Source: Bradyrhizobium sp. CB82 | GTDB taxonomy: Bacteria; Pseudomonadota; Alphaproteobacteria; Rhizobiales; Xanthobacteraceae | Assembly: GCF_029714405.1 (NCBI RefSeq) | Contig: NZ_CP121650.1 | Span: 7,941,001-8,005,000, forward strand | Direction: 5' to 3' | Length of the DNA stretch: 64,000 bases | In this document: in pieces, positions 20,195 through 29,945 of the stretch | How the letters are laid out: each line of letters starts with the position of its first letter | Numbering within the stretch: position 1 is the stretch's first letter | The notes under the pieces: model-generated | What the model was told of the DNA's origin: nothing | The model's database searches: none | What the model saw: only the letters and a program-made list of their open reading frames with translations | Made by a program: the position numbers and the translations under genes

Positions 20195-20223
20195 CTTGAT
20201 CACTTGATCACTTGATCACTTGA
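20195..20223. repeat. 8-bp tandem repeat, 3.6 copies
   Basis: CTTGATCA is repeated three times, followed by CTTGA. The unit contains the palindrome TGATCA. Confidence 0.95.
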
Positions 20224-20714
20224 AGCTCCATTGTGGCATGAGGAATTTACTTTGCCGCCTCGTTGTCCACCAATTCCATCATCCTCACCGCCTTTAGCGT
20301 GAACGGGCGCGCTTGCAGCGCGCCAGTGATGTGCTCATGCGTCACGTCTTACTGCTCGAGCGTCTTGCCCAAAGCGACGCATGACAGCGCCCCCTTGCGC
20401 ACCAGTTTCAACACGCCCACGGCTAGACCATGAGCCGCATGCAGCAGTGGATAGTGGATGCTGAGCTTGCCGACACGCAAGCGCCCTTTGGAAATCGGCT
20501 GCGAGCAACTTTCGTCCGAATATACCAACAAGCTCGCGGACAAGTCTCAACGCACATTTTTGCTTGCAAGGCGAGATCGCGCCGAGATCGTCTCGGCCGG
20601 GCAAGGGCCGTTCCGTACCACAGGAACGGCCGCCTTAGTCAGTCGGCAACCTGCGCGCTACATTCAAACGTTCGGACACGAGAGAACCTCACGAGCTCCG
20701 AGCAGCGAAGAACT
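20224..20714. other. Unassigned stretch between IS remnant and M20 gene
   Basis: A minus-strand open stretch at 20604-20349 includes LRVGKLSIHYPLLHAAHGLA and VLKLVRKGALSCVALGKTLE; I cannot assign it. A perfect 9-bp hairpin (GGCCGTTCC, 8-base loop, GGAACGGCC) lies at 20606-20631 but has no T-run, so I do not call it a terminator. Confidence 0.4.
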
Positions 20715-21884
20715 TTATTTAGCCAGCACTGTCTGGACCAGGTTCACCCAATAGCCGATACCGTAGGGGAGAGCTTCGTCATTGAAATCATAGGCTGGGT
20801 GGTGCAGACCTGCGGTCGGTCCATTACCGAGGAAAATGAAAGAACCGGGACGCGCCTCAAGCATATAGGCGAAATCCTCCGCCCCCATGGTCACTCTCAT
20901 CTTGTCGTCGACGGAGGCGGCTCCCACGAGATTACGAGCCGCCCTGATCGCCAGATCGGTCTGCTCCGTATGGTTAAAGGTGACCGGGGCGGATCGATAG
21001 TACCTGAACTCGACGTCCGCGCCAAATCCGCGCGCAATACCTTGGGCGCATGCCAGGATCTGTCGTTCGGCGAAGTCACGCAGGCAGGGTGAGAGAGTCC
21101 TTACGGTGCCGGACATTTCAACATCATCCGGAATGATGTTGTAAGCTTGAGCTGCGTTCAGCTTTGTGACGGAAATTACGAGGGAGTCTATTGGATTTGT
21201 GTTGCGCGAGACCACAGTTTGAAGACCGACAATGATTTGCGCCGCAATGACTACTGGATCGAGTGTCTCATGCGGCTTGGCCGCGTGCCCCCCCTTCCCC
21301 TTCACGACAATGTCGAAGTCGTCTTGCGAGGCCATGATCGGGCCATCGCAAATACCGAACTTACCAATCTCTATGCCCGGCCTGTTGTGCATTCCAAAAA
21401 CCTGTGAGATGCCGAAACGGTCCATGATCCCCTCCTGAACCATCCGTTGACCGCCAGATGGCGCCACTACTTCTTCCGCCGGCTGAAAGATCAAGGCAAC
21501 GGAGCCCCTGAAGTTGCGCGTAGACGCAAGGTATTTCGCCGCGGCCAGCAACATGGCCGTATGACCGTCATGCCCGCATGCGTGCATTTTGTCGGCAATC
21601 TTCGACGACCAAGGTTTTTTTGACGCTTCAAGGATCGGTAAAGCGTCCATATCCGCTCTCAATCCGATCGTCGGTCCTTCTCCCCCTTCGCCCTGTATCA
21701 ATGCCACTATGCCGGTTTCAGCTATCCCCGTTTCGATATGGTTGATACCGAATGACGCGAGCTTTTCGGCTACGAACTTCGCAGTGTTATGTAGCTGATA
21801 GTCGAGCTCTGGATTTTCATGGAGATAGCGGCGCCAAGCGGTCGCCTCACGCTGCAGATCCCGGAAGTTTTCGACGCTGTACAT
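20715..21884 (-). CDS. M20D-type amidohydrolase (hippurate/N-acyl amino acid hydrolase-like), intact copy 2
   Basis: The ATG at 21884 (MYSVENFRDLQREATAWRRY) follows GGAG by 7 bases and gives 389 residues, the usual length. The dinuclear metal site is complete: [12 protein letters not shown] near residue 100, the Glu pair in FQPAEEVVAPSGG near 135, His in GMHNRPG, and His in HHPAYDFNDEALPYG near the end. The dimerisation domain ([20 protein letters not shown]) is intact. The family removes acyl groups from amino acids such as hippurate or indole-acetyl conjugates. The paralogue at 7583-8771 is dead, so this is the only working M20 gene here. Confidence 0.9.
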   Translation of the reverse strand: MYSVENFRDLQREATAWRRYLHENPELDYQLHNTAKFVAEKLASFGINHIETGIAETGIVALIQGEGGEGPTIGLRADMDALPILEASKKPWSSKIADKMHACGHDGHTAMLLAAAKYLASTRNFRGSVALIFQPAEEVVAPSGGQRMVQEGIMDRFGISQVFGMHNRPGIEIGKFGICDGPIMASQDDFDIVVKGKGGHAAKPHETLDPVVIAAQIIVGLQTVVSRNTNPIDSLVISVTKLNAAQAYNIIPDDVEMSGTVRTLSPCLRDFAERQILACAQGIARGFGADVEFRYYRSAPVTFNHTEQTDLAIRAARNLVGAASVDDKMRVTMGAEDFAYMLEARPGSFIFLGNGPTAGLHHPAYDFNDEALPYGIGYWVNLVQTVLAK

Positions 21885-22203
21885 GTAAGACTCCAGCTTA
21901 CGAATCAAGTACAATAAAGTGTTTCCAGTGTACGACCGAGTATTTGCGCACCGTGCTCCGTCACTAGGATGTCGTGGCCCACCGCTTTCGGCTAATAAAT
22001 GATCCGCATGTGCGATTCCGGTCTCGAGCATGCCTGGTCGCAGCTGCCTCCCATCTCAGGTTACCGCGTTCCATCCAGTTGATAGCAACTGGTGTCGCAC
22101 CAGGTTTGACCACGGCAAGTGTCGAGGACCTCTACCCACAAAGCATGCGGAGATTCGGCCTCACGACACGGACCAGTGACGACGCGCTGGACCAGCCCTG
22201 CTG
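21885..22203 (-). other. Gene remnant upstream of the M20 gene
   Basis: Minus-strand frames contain VKPGATPVAINWMERGNLRW and, further on, GHDILVTEHGAQILGRTLET. The latter could be the end of an M24-type protein, perhaps the same gene as the fragment at 22204-22590, but joining them would need a large internal loss. Confidence 0.3.
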
Positions 22204-22590
22204 TCATACCCAAGTTTCGAGCCCACGATTTCCATCATCATACAAGCCCATAGCGCTGAAGGACATCGGCACACACTTCGGCAAGGTCATCTTTCTGGGT
22301 ATAGGAGACGATCTCGTCGATGCAGCTATCGCGCGAACGGTCGACACTTCACGCTCTCGCACAACATAGGTCCGCGGTCGCCCTGGCAGGAGGATCAGCG
22401 GGAACGAGGCAAAATGCGCCCCACCCCCATCATCTCCGGCGAGATACCTGAGATGATTAAGTGCAGTGACCAGAAGTGCGTCAAGGCCGGCACGCAGCAC
22501 CGCCGCAAGCACCATTTCGTGCGGGCTCTCGTACCCTGATCTCAGGAATGGGATACTCGTTTGAGGAATCGCTGGATATGTCCTGGCCAT
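22204..22590 (-). pseudogene. Third M24-type peptidase, N-terminal fragment
   Basis: From the ATG at 22590 the frame reads MARTYPAIPQTSIPFLRSGY, RAGLDALLVTALNHLRYLAG and LPGRPRTYVVREREVSTVRA, then shifts frame (DEIVSYTQKDDLAEVCADVL). It is a creatinase N-domain different from the two closely paralogous M24 genes. The catalytic domain is missing. Confidence 0.65.
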
Positions 22591-22861
22591 ATGCCACGTT
22601 AGACCTGCCCTCGCGTTGGTGTCGTGTTTTTTTTGGATAAAGACGCAGCATTGCTGCGCTCCGGCAGACGATCGCGCGCGAAAGTAGCAAAATGTCGAGG
22701 GCAACGATCGCCACAAGCTACGTAATCATACCGAAAGGGAATTACAGCTAATTCTGCCGACCAAATGTGGACGGCCAAGGCCGAGAACATGATCTATGCA
22801 TCTGCTGCTGATGGCGCGAATACCACAGAACCTGTCAGCACGTGACGGCGCGAACATGACG

Positions 22862-22889
22862 GCCGTCACCTCTGTGATGACGGCTTTTG
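22862..22889 (+). terminator. Possible rho-independent terminator
   Basis: GCCGTCA, a 9-base loop and TGACGGC are followed by TTTTGTT. No clear gene ends just before it on this strand. Confidence 0.35.
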
Positions 22890-22977
22890 TTCTGCACGAG
22901 AACAATGGGGGCGGTACGCATCGACTCTGAACCGCCCCGGGTTTGCCGGAGGCTCCAACTCCTGAGAGGATGGAGCC

Positions 22978-23286
22978 ATGACAAGCAAGACGACGAACAA
23001 GTTTTCACCTGAGGTTCGGGCCCGTGCGGTTCGGATGGTTCTGGATCACGCGAGCGAGCACCCGTCGCGCTGGGCGGCGGTGACCTCGATTGCGGCCAAG
23101 ATCGGCTGCACAGTCAAGAAGGCCGAGATCGACAGTGGGCAGCGTGCCGGCGTTCCGACCGACATGGCCGAGAAGCTGAAGGCCCTGGAACGGGAGAACC
23201 GCGAGCTGCGGCAGGCCAATGAGATCCTGCGCAAGGCAAGCGCCTATTTTGCGATGGCGGAGCTCGACCGCCGGTCCAAGCGATGA
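22978..23286 (+). CDS. IS3-family OrfA
   Basis: The 102-residue protein starts [20 protein letters not shown] and has the transposase_8 HTH and a C-terminal coiled coil ([20 protein letters not shown]). It follows AGAGGATGGAGCC. Its end overlaps the start of orfB by 4 bases. Confidence 0.85.
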   Translation: MTSKTTNKFSPEVRARAVRMVLDHASEHPSRWAAVTSIAAKIGCTVKKAEIDSGQRAGVPTDMAEKLKALERENRELRQANEILRKASAYFAMAELDRRSKR

Positions 23287-24365
23287 TCGCCTTCATCGAT
23301 GATCATCGTGGGGCGCATGGGGTCGAGCCGATTTGCAAGGTCTTGCCGATCGCCCCCTTGACCTACCACGCCCATGTGGACAAGCGGCGCGATCCGGCCA
23401 AGCTGTCGGCGCGCGCCAGGCAAGATGCCGCCCTGAAGATCGAACTCCGACGCGTCTTCGATCAGAACTTCCGCGTCTACGGCGTGCGCAAGGTCTGGCG
23501 ACAGCTCAAACGCGAAGGCTTCGACGTTGCCCGTTGCACAGTGTCGCGACTGATGCGACATGGGTTTGCAAGGGGTGATCCGCGGCAAATCCGTTAAGAC
23601 CACGATCAGCGACAAGGCTGCGCCATGCCCGCAGGATCACGTCGACCGCCACTTCAAGGCACCACGACCGAATGCCCTTTGGCTCTCCGACTTCACCTAT
23701 GGTGCGCCTCGCCCCACAGTTGGGGAAGCGTATGACTGGAATGCAAAAGAGAAAGGAGAAAACAATGACTTTTCCTCTGCTGTGCGGGGACATGAGCCCA
23801 AGCGGCGGTGACCTGTCGTCAACTGGCAGGGTGACGTAGCCCGCAGGTAAAGGGGATTGAGGCGAAGCCGTTAAGCCGAGATGGTCCCCGCGGCTGAAGT
23901 ATTGGAAGGTTGAGGAACACGAACCGGTTCACCCGCATCTGAGGGCTGAAATGTCGCCTCCGTCTACACGACTTAACAGGTGGAATGCTGATGATGCTCC
24001 CGGACAGATAGGACGGCCGGCATCCGAACGCGGGCCCAGATGTAAGGACGCTCGCGAGGGGTCATGGGGAGAACGCAGCCAGAGCATGGCATCGGCATCG
24101 ACTTGCGGAAAGCAAGGGAAAAGTCTGCGACCGGCAGCCTCACCAATACGATGACGTCCAGCATATGAACGAGGGAGGGCATGATGGAATGCCCAGGATG
24201 CTTTGCGTCGCAAGGGAGTTGACCCTGATGTCCACCATGCTGGCGGAGTTTCCGTAGTAGTCCGCGGCAGGGAAAGCCTGCCACATGGCGAAGGGGAACA
24301 GTTCGAACTGCTTGGAGTGCAAACTACCCGACCGTATGAGGTGAAGACCTTTGATAATCAGTGAA

Positions 24366-25866
24366 ATGCAGCACAAGATTGCGACATGGGCCGAGAGCGA
24401 TCCGAACCGAAGGTTCGATCGCCTCCTTATCGGGAATGGCTTGCCGAGGCCGCTCGGATTGTTCTGGCGTCAAGTGGCGCACGAACACCGGGCATCGACG
24501 GAATAGATAAGCAACGATTGCAGGTCAGATGGATCAGCATCTGGATGAACTGCGGAAAAGCCTGCTGGACGAGAGTTATCGCCCCCAGCCGGTGAAGCGA
24601 ATCTATATCCCGAAAACCAATGGCAAGCTACGCCCACTGGGTATTCCGACTCTGACGGATCGCATCGTCCAACGAGCCATGCTCATGGCCATGGAGCCAA
24701 TCTGGGAAAGCGACTTCCATCGCCTATCCTATGGCTTCCGGCCTGAACGGAGCGTGCACCATGCCGTCCGCACCGTGAAGATACAGCTCCAGGATGGAGC
24801 CGAAATGACGAGGGGCCGCTGGATCATCGAAGGTGATCTGGCAAGCTACTTCGACACGGTCCATCACCGGCTGCTTATCAAATGTGTGCGGCGACGAGTG
24901 CAGGATGGGCGGTTTGTTGATCTTCTCTGGCGGTTCCTGAAGGCAGGCCACATTGACCGTGACCTGTTTACAGCCTCCAGCGAGGGTGTTCCGCAAGGTG
25001 GCGTGCTGTCACCGCTCTTGTCCAACATCATGCTCCATGAGTTTGATGCGTGGCTGGAGGCGAAATACCTGAGCGACAAGGCTCGCAAGGACCGCTGGGC
25101 GTGGAACTTCGGCATCAAACTGGGCCGCCCTATTACGGTTCGAGAGAACCGGCAATGGAAGCCGGCGGTTGCTTATTGCCGATATGCTGACGACTTTGTC
25201 GTCATCGTAAAAGGGACCAAAGCTCAAGCAGAGGAAATCCGCGAAGAATGCCGCGCCTTTCTGGAAGGCAAGCTGAAATTGACGCTGAATATGGAGAAAA
25301 CCCATATCACCGACGTCAATGACAGCTTCGTCTTTCTGGGGCATAGGATCATTCGCAAGCGAGGGTCGCACGGGCGCATGTCCGTCGTCACAACGATACC
25401 CAAGGAAAAGGCGAAGGGGTTTGTTCGCAGGCTCACTGAAGCCCTTTCCGGCAATCATAGTGTCAGCACGGTCGACATGATCGCTGGCCTGAACCGTCAA
25501 CTGGCGGGATGGGCAGCGTTCTACAAGTTCACCGACTTCACCGCGTACGTATTCCGGCGCATCGACCATGTCGTATTCTGGAAAATGGCGCATTGGCTGG
25601 GGCACAAATACCGATCTCGCATCAAACCTTTGATGCGGAAATGGTACCGAACCCCGGAACTGGGCAAGGCGAAAACCTGGCTCGTGTTTGGTCGGAATGA
25701 ACGCGGCGCGCCGCACGGAAAAGCACTTTACCGGCTTGTTTCAAGCCCGAAGGCGCAGTTCCGGTGGCGCAATCCGGAGGAAAATCCCTACATCTTCCGA
25801 AAAGAAACCCGCAGCACTGTCACCTCGCACTATCATGATGTTGCTATGGCCATGGGCCAAGCTTGA
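24366..25866 (+). pseudogene. ltrA: Group II intron reverse transcriptase/maturase, N-terminus frameshifted
   Basis: The main frame from 24529 covers nearly the whole RT (KRIYIPKTNGKLRPLGIPTL, GVPQGGVLSPLLSNIMLHEF, and the catalytic YADD in YCRYADDFVVIV) and the maturase X domain (ending HYHDVAMAMGQA). No HNH endonuclease follows. The family's first 55 residues are present upstream in two other frames (MQHKIATWAESDPNRRFD from 24366, then EWLAEAARIVLASSGARTPG), so two frameshifts separate them from the body. Whether the main frame alone is made is unknown. Confidence 0.85.
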
Positions 25867-25871
25867 ACAGA

Positions 25872-25905
25872 GAGCCGTATGCGCTGAAAGGTGCACGTAC
25901 GGTTC
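25872..25905 (+). other. Group II intron domain V
   Basis: A 34-base hairpin begins GAGCCGTATGCG and ends GCACGTACGGTTC with a GAAA tetraloop. This is the catalytic core of the ribozyme, and its size is exactly canonical. Confidence 0.9.
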
Positions 25906-26454
25906 GGGGAGGAGAAGCGCGCTCGCGCTTCTTACTCCACTCGCGACCTGGACAGGCTTCGTCTACGTCACCTTCGTCATCGACGCCTATGCTCGAAGGA
26001 TCGTGGGCTGGCAGGCCTCGCGCACGGCGCATGCGGGCTTCGTGTTCGATGCGCTGGAGCAGGCACTACATGATCGACGGTCCGTCCATCGCGGCGGGCT
26101 TGTTCACCACAGCGACAGGGGCCAATATGTCTCGATCAAATACACCGAGCGCCTGGCTGAAGCAGGCGTGGAGCCATCCGTTGGCAGTCTCGGAGATTCC
26201 TATGACAATGCCGAAACCATCAACGGCCTCTACAAGGCCGAAGTGATCCATCGGCGTGGACCATGGCGAAGTTTCGAGGCCGTCGAGTTCGCGACCCTGG
26301 AATGGGTGGACTGGTTCAACAACCGAAGGCTCCTGGAGCCCATCGGCAACATCCCGCCGGCCGAAGCCGAACAACGCTACTATGCCATGCTGGAACAACC
26401 AGCAATGGCGGCATAACTTAAACCAAATGGCCTCCGGCAAACCCGGGGCGGTCA

Positions 26455-27237
26455 GTTGAATAAAAAGCCTTTATCAATAAACAGGAGATCCTTATTGGAG
26501 AGAACCTTATCTGAGGGAACACCAAAGCAGCGTGTATAGCCTCCACGCCCAGAAGCGCAATTGATCTTGAGAGTTTTATCGATACCGCGAGTAAAACATT
26601 TCGAGTTCATACAGACGGCAAACCTCTCGCTCAGTCATGCCGTGACGCAACTTTGGCGCCAGATTATCAAACACCTCCGAAGTAACTCCATTTACCGTAC
26701 GCATTCGATCAATCTCCGAAGGCGACTTGATTATGCGCAATGGAGTGAAGATCGGATCCGACGCATCGGCAAACGTCCGAGGTCCGATTGCATCAACGAC
26801 ACGCAAAAAGTCGCCAACAGGCATTCAAGCCTGCTCTCTGCGCCGAGTTCGGTCCCTATCTTGGCATTGTCTGGCAGTAGATCACTCAATAACTTAACGA
26901 GCGCGGAAACACCCTCATCTTTCGGATTGGGGCCGGGCCAAGTCCGGTAGTTTTTCACCCAGGTAGTTTGACTATGAAAATCGTCGTATGAGCCTGGAAC
27001 GATCCCGATCGCTTCACCAGACAAAGGGATAAGAAGAAAACGGGGTCTGGTAGTCGAATTTGGCGTCGCGCTAATATCGTCAACAAATAGCGCCAGTTGT
27101 GCTCGGACGTCACGAGAAGTGCGTCGAAACCGTACTTTTCATCAACCGCCGCGCTTGTTCGACCCGGTTTTCGTACTCGATCTGTGCAAAAGGAACGTAC
27201 GGAATCGTTTTGATTGAAGGAAGGTCAAGAGTCTTTC
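26455..27237 (-). pseudogene. M24 metallopeptidase copy 2, truncated by IS3
   Basis: It is a paralogue of the intact gene at 8839-10062. Pieces read KTIPYVPF and EYENRVEQARRLMK near 27200, TTWVKNYRTWPGPNPKDEGV, MPVGDFLRVVDAIGPRTFAD and, at the left edge, LLFIDKGFLFN, where the IS3 end begins. Only one metal ligand region remains (FID), and several frameshifts are present. Confidence 0.9.
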
Positions 27238-28420
27238 TCCGACAGATGCCCTACTCGGGCGGCAAAGGGTACAGAAGTGCGATCAGGAACTTGGAGAGCC
27301 TGATCTGATGGATGCGTTGTCAAGAGGCTTGACCTATCCGGAATCTCCTCTGAAGTACGGTTTTTGCCGGCCTGGTATTCAAGTCCACGGTCTAGGTACA
27401 GCACCATTACAAAGTCAAGCAGCGGATCGCGGTCCTGGCACCAGGACGGTGGCAGATAACGGATCTCTGGCCATTAACTTCTGGGCGCGCGCAACTTTTG
27501 CATGAGATTGATAACCCTCAAACGTGTTTGAGAGCACTCTCGTTCGTCTTTCACGTAATCGAATCAAACATCGCTGATTGCGCGAGGTATCTGCCGCCAC
27601 ATGCTCATCGCGTGGCCTCACCCCGTTGAGGATCGAGCGCGCAAGCGTTTAGATCGCCCAAGCGGCTCTCGGGATCATAGGTGTCCGATACCAGCCACTG
27701 ATTTGCAAGCACATGGCTTGCTCTCGGGAAACCCTCGCGCAGTCGCGCTAAGCCCGGCTCTAGCCGCTTCAAAGTGTCAAAGAAGAAAGGCGGCCTATTC
27801 AAGGCTTGCGCCTGAATTCGCCGCGTGTCGACGCCCAGAGCCGCAGTACGGCCCGAGCCCCGCCTGCAATCGCACCGGGCACGACTTGAGCTTCATGATC
27901 GAGCAGCGTCTGTGACGGAGCGGCGGGCAAAAAATGTGCTGATGACCGACTGCGGCAGCCAATCGAAACAATGACAGAGCGATCAGGTTCATTGTGCCTA
28001 AATCGCAAATTGTTTCCATCGCGGACCGCAAGGAGCGCTGGCGACTTCATAGTGCTTACGAACGATCTGTCGCGCAAAACAACTGAACCGCAGTCGCGAG
28101 ATTATCGCTCCCGACACACACAATTACTTCAGACGCACGAACCGCTTCGTTCAGCCATAGATCACCCCAATATTGTCGATCAGGTTAGACCTGCCTGAGT
28201 GCTCGTGTCGCACACTTTTCAGCCGATCCCGCAGCATTACTGCAATTTGTTCACTTCTGCGCGGGAAAGCGACGAATATGTCGAGGGGGCGGTATGTTGA
28301 GGAAAAGGCGCTTTCTGCGCCGCTGTCGGAATCGTGTCGTTTCGGGGCCAGTCGAACTGCGCCAGACGATCATCAAGTGATCCCTTCTGTGCTGTTATTG
28401 ACCTTGATGATACCTCGATC
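27238..28420. other. Long region without an intact gene, upstream of riboswitch copy 2
   Basis: Minus-strand pieces may belong to one lost gene: LNEAVRASEVIVCVGSDNLA near 28100, DHEAQVVPGAIAGGARAVLR near 27890 and FFDTLKRLEPGLARLREGFP near 27780. I cannot assign a family. The equivalent region of copy 1 is only about 590 bp, so this copy carries extra DNA. Confidence 0.35.
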
Positions 28421-28449
28421 TTGACATGCCATCACATGCCTGAAAATAT
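28421..28449 (+). promoter_or_regulatory. Sigma-70 type promoter for riboswitch/dadA copy 2
   Basis: TTGACA at 28421-28426, a 17-base spacer, and AAATAT at 28444-28449, about 14 bases before the first riboswitch stem. In copy 1 the aligned positions read TTGCAT and AAGGAT. Confidence 0.55.
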
Positions 28450-28462
28450 TGGGATGTCTGAC

Positions 28463-28660
28463 GACAGCGTGCGGGAGAGCGCGGTGAGCCGCCAATGGCC
28501 ATTGCCGCCGACGGAGCAACTCCCCAAGGAAACTCTCAGGCCCAGGACCGCACGCCCAGGACAATCTGGAGAGAGGCGCCAGTTGGCGCCCACCGAAGGG
28601 GACCGCTACCCATTGGGCCAGCGGAGCAAGCTCTCAGGTGCACGGACAGATTTGGGGCGG
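28463..28660 (+). promoter_or_regulatory. Tandem glycine riboswitch, copy 2
   Basis: Aptamer 1 (about 28463-28557) carries GCGTGCGGGAGAGC, AACTCCCCAAGGAAACTCTC and AGGCCCAGGACCGC. Aptamer 2 (about 28558-28660) carries CAATCTGGAGAGAGGCGCC, CACCGAAGGGGACCG and AAGCTCTCAGGTGCACGGAC. Both match the conserved glycine-aptamer cores. The DadA-like start codon is 50 bases further on with its GGAG at 28700, so control could act on translation or RNA structure. No classic terminator is visible between aptamer and gene. Confidence 0.92.
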
Positions 28661-28709
28661 AGCTATGGCGAATACCATTGCGACGTTCACCCCTGTCTTG
28701 GAGCACATG

Positions 28710-29945
28710 ATGACAACGATCGCTATTATCGGATCCGGCATTACCGGAGTTACAACCGCTTACGCGCTGGCTGTGCGCGGCTACTCTGTTACAGTATTCG
28801 ATCGACATCGTTATGCCGCGATGGAGACCTCGTTTGCCAATGGGGGACAATTGTCGGCAAGCAATGCGGAGGTCTGGAACAGCCCAAGCACGATCGTTAA
28901 AGGTCTCAAATGGATGCTGCGCAAGGACGCCCCCTTGCTGCTGAACCCGAGTCCAAGTTATCATAAATATACTTGGTTGGCAGAGTTCGTCGGCCAGATC
29001 CGTCACTATCGTCGTAACACAATCGAGACGACTAGACTCGCAATCGACGCGCGGCAGCATCTGTTTGACATTGCCGATCGTGAGGGCATCAATTTTGATC
29101 TCGAACGACGAGGCATTTTGCACGTCTATTCCAGTAAAGCCGAATTCGATGCAGCTTCTTGCGTGAATAAGCTGCTGCTGGAGGGAGGACTGGACCGGTG
29201 CCCCGTAACCCCCTCTGAAATGCGTGCGATCGAACCTGCGCTGCGGAACCAATATTATGGCGGTTTCTTCACCCCGTCTGACTCAACTGGCGACATTCAC
29301 AAGTTCACGCGCGGTCTTGCTGCGGCCTGCGAGCGAAAGGGTGTGCGCTTTGTCTTCGGAGCACAGATCTTCCAGATGCGCTCGGATGCACAAGGTGTGC
29401 TTGTACATTGGCAAGAAGGTCCTCTTAGGAACGAACACAGGGCTCAAAGGGCAGTAATCTGTGCTGGTATTGGCAGCCGCCGTATTGCTTCAATACTCGG
29501 AGATCGCGTTAACATCTATCCCGTCAAGGGATATTCCATCACGGTGAACTTGCCGGACACGGTGAGCCAGACAGCAGCGCCGCGTGTCAGCATCCTCGAC
29601 GAGGCGAGCAAGATCGTCACTAGCCGGTTGGGAGAAGATCGCTTCCGTGTCGCCGGAACCGCTGAATTCAACGGCGAGAACCGCGACATCAGCGCCAGTC
29701 GAATTAGGCCTCTGGTGCAGTGGGTGGAACGATTTTTTCCCGGTGTTTGCACGGCGCAGGTGGTGCCTTGGGCCGGCTTGCGTCCCATGACACCCAGCAT
29801 GATGCCGAGGGTTGGCAGGGGTAAGAGGCCGAACATCTTCTACAACACTGGCCATGGTCATCTGGGCTGGACACTATCGGCTGCGACAGCTGAGATGGTC
29901 GCCGACGCCATCATGACGGAGGACGGCGGCACGCCGAGTGGTTGA
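28710..29945 (+). CDS. DadA-like FAD-dependent D-amino acid dehydrogenase / glycine oxidase family protein, intact
   Basis: Two in-frame ATGs (28707, 28710) follow GGAG; either gives about 411 residues, the DadA length. The FAD site is IAIIGSGITGVTTAYALAVR, with SFANGGQLSASNAEVWNSP next to it, and the flavin C-terminal signature includes PWAGLRPMTPSMMPRVGR and NTGHGHLGWTLS. Family members oxidise D-amino acids, glycine or sarcosine to the imino acid and pass electrons to the respiratory chain. The riboswitch upstream suggests glycine, or a compound yielding or consuming it. The copy at 10893 is truncated, so this is the working gene. Confidence 0.9.
   Translation: MTTIAIIGSGITGVTTAYALAVRGYSVTVFDRHRYAAMETSFANGGQLSASNAEVWNSPSTIVKGLKWMLRKDAPLLLNPSPSYHKYTWLAEFVGQIRHYRRNTIETTRLAIDARQHLFDIADREGINFDLERRGILHVYSSKAEFDAASCVNKLLLEGGLDRCPVTPSEMRAIEPALRNQYYGGFFTPSDSTGDIHKFTRGLAAACERKGVRFVFGAQIFQMRSDAQGVLVHWQEGPLRNEHRAQRAVICAGIGSRRIASILGDRVNIYPVKGYSITVNLPDTVSQTAAPRVSILDEASKIVTSRLGEDRFRVAGTAEFNGENRDISASRIRPLVQWVERFFPGVCTAQVVPWAGLRPMTPSMMPRVGRGKRPNIFYNTGHGHLGWTLSAATAEMVADAIMTEDGGTPSG

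Larger units (their letters stand above)
23702..25940 (+). mobile_element. Group II intron, complete ends
   Basis: The 5' end is GTGCGCC and the 3' end is CTCCAC (a final AC). Domain V is at 25872-25905 and domain VI (GGAGAAGCGCGCTCGCGC and following) sits between it and the 3' splice site. Removing 23702-25940 rejoins TATG and TCGCGACC as the conserved IS3 sequence DFTYVATWTGF, which fixes both splice sites. The RNA domains occupy 23702-24365. Confidence 0.9.
23283..26416 (+). pseudogene. IS3-family OrfB, frameshifted and interrupted by a group II intron
   Basis: Exon 1 begins [20 protein letters not shown]. At about 23560 the frame changes: RLMRHGFARG in one frame, MGLQGVIRGKSVKTTISDKA in the other, which needs two more bases. 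It then reads NALWLSDFTY up to the intron. Exon 2 resumes at 25941 as VATWTGFVYVTFVIDAYARR and ends AEAEQRYYAMLEQPAMAA. The DDE residues are WLSDFTY, HHSDRGQYVS and DNAETINGLYKAE. Even after splicing, the two-base loss would prevent a full protein. Confidence 0.85.
22928..26454 (+). mobile_element. IS3-family element carrying a group II intron
   Basis: The inverted ends share CCGCCCCGGGTTTGCCGGAG: left from TGAACCGCC at 22928, right ending at 26454. Without the 2239-bp intron the element is 1288 bp, normal for IS3. There is no 3-bp duplication, and the M24 gene interrupted on the right does not resume on the left, so a flank was later rearranged. Confidence 0.9.

Noticed and set aside
20606..20631. 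9-bp perfect hairpin downstream of the M20 gene as a terminator
   Set aside because: No T-run on either side and it is about 85 bp from the stop codon.
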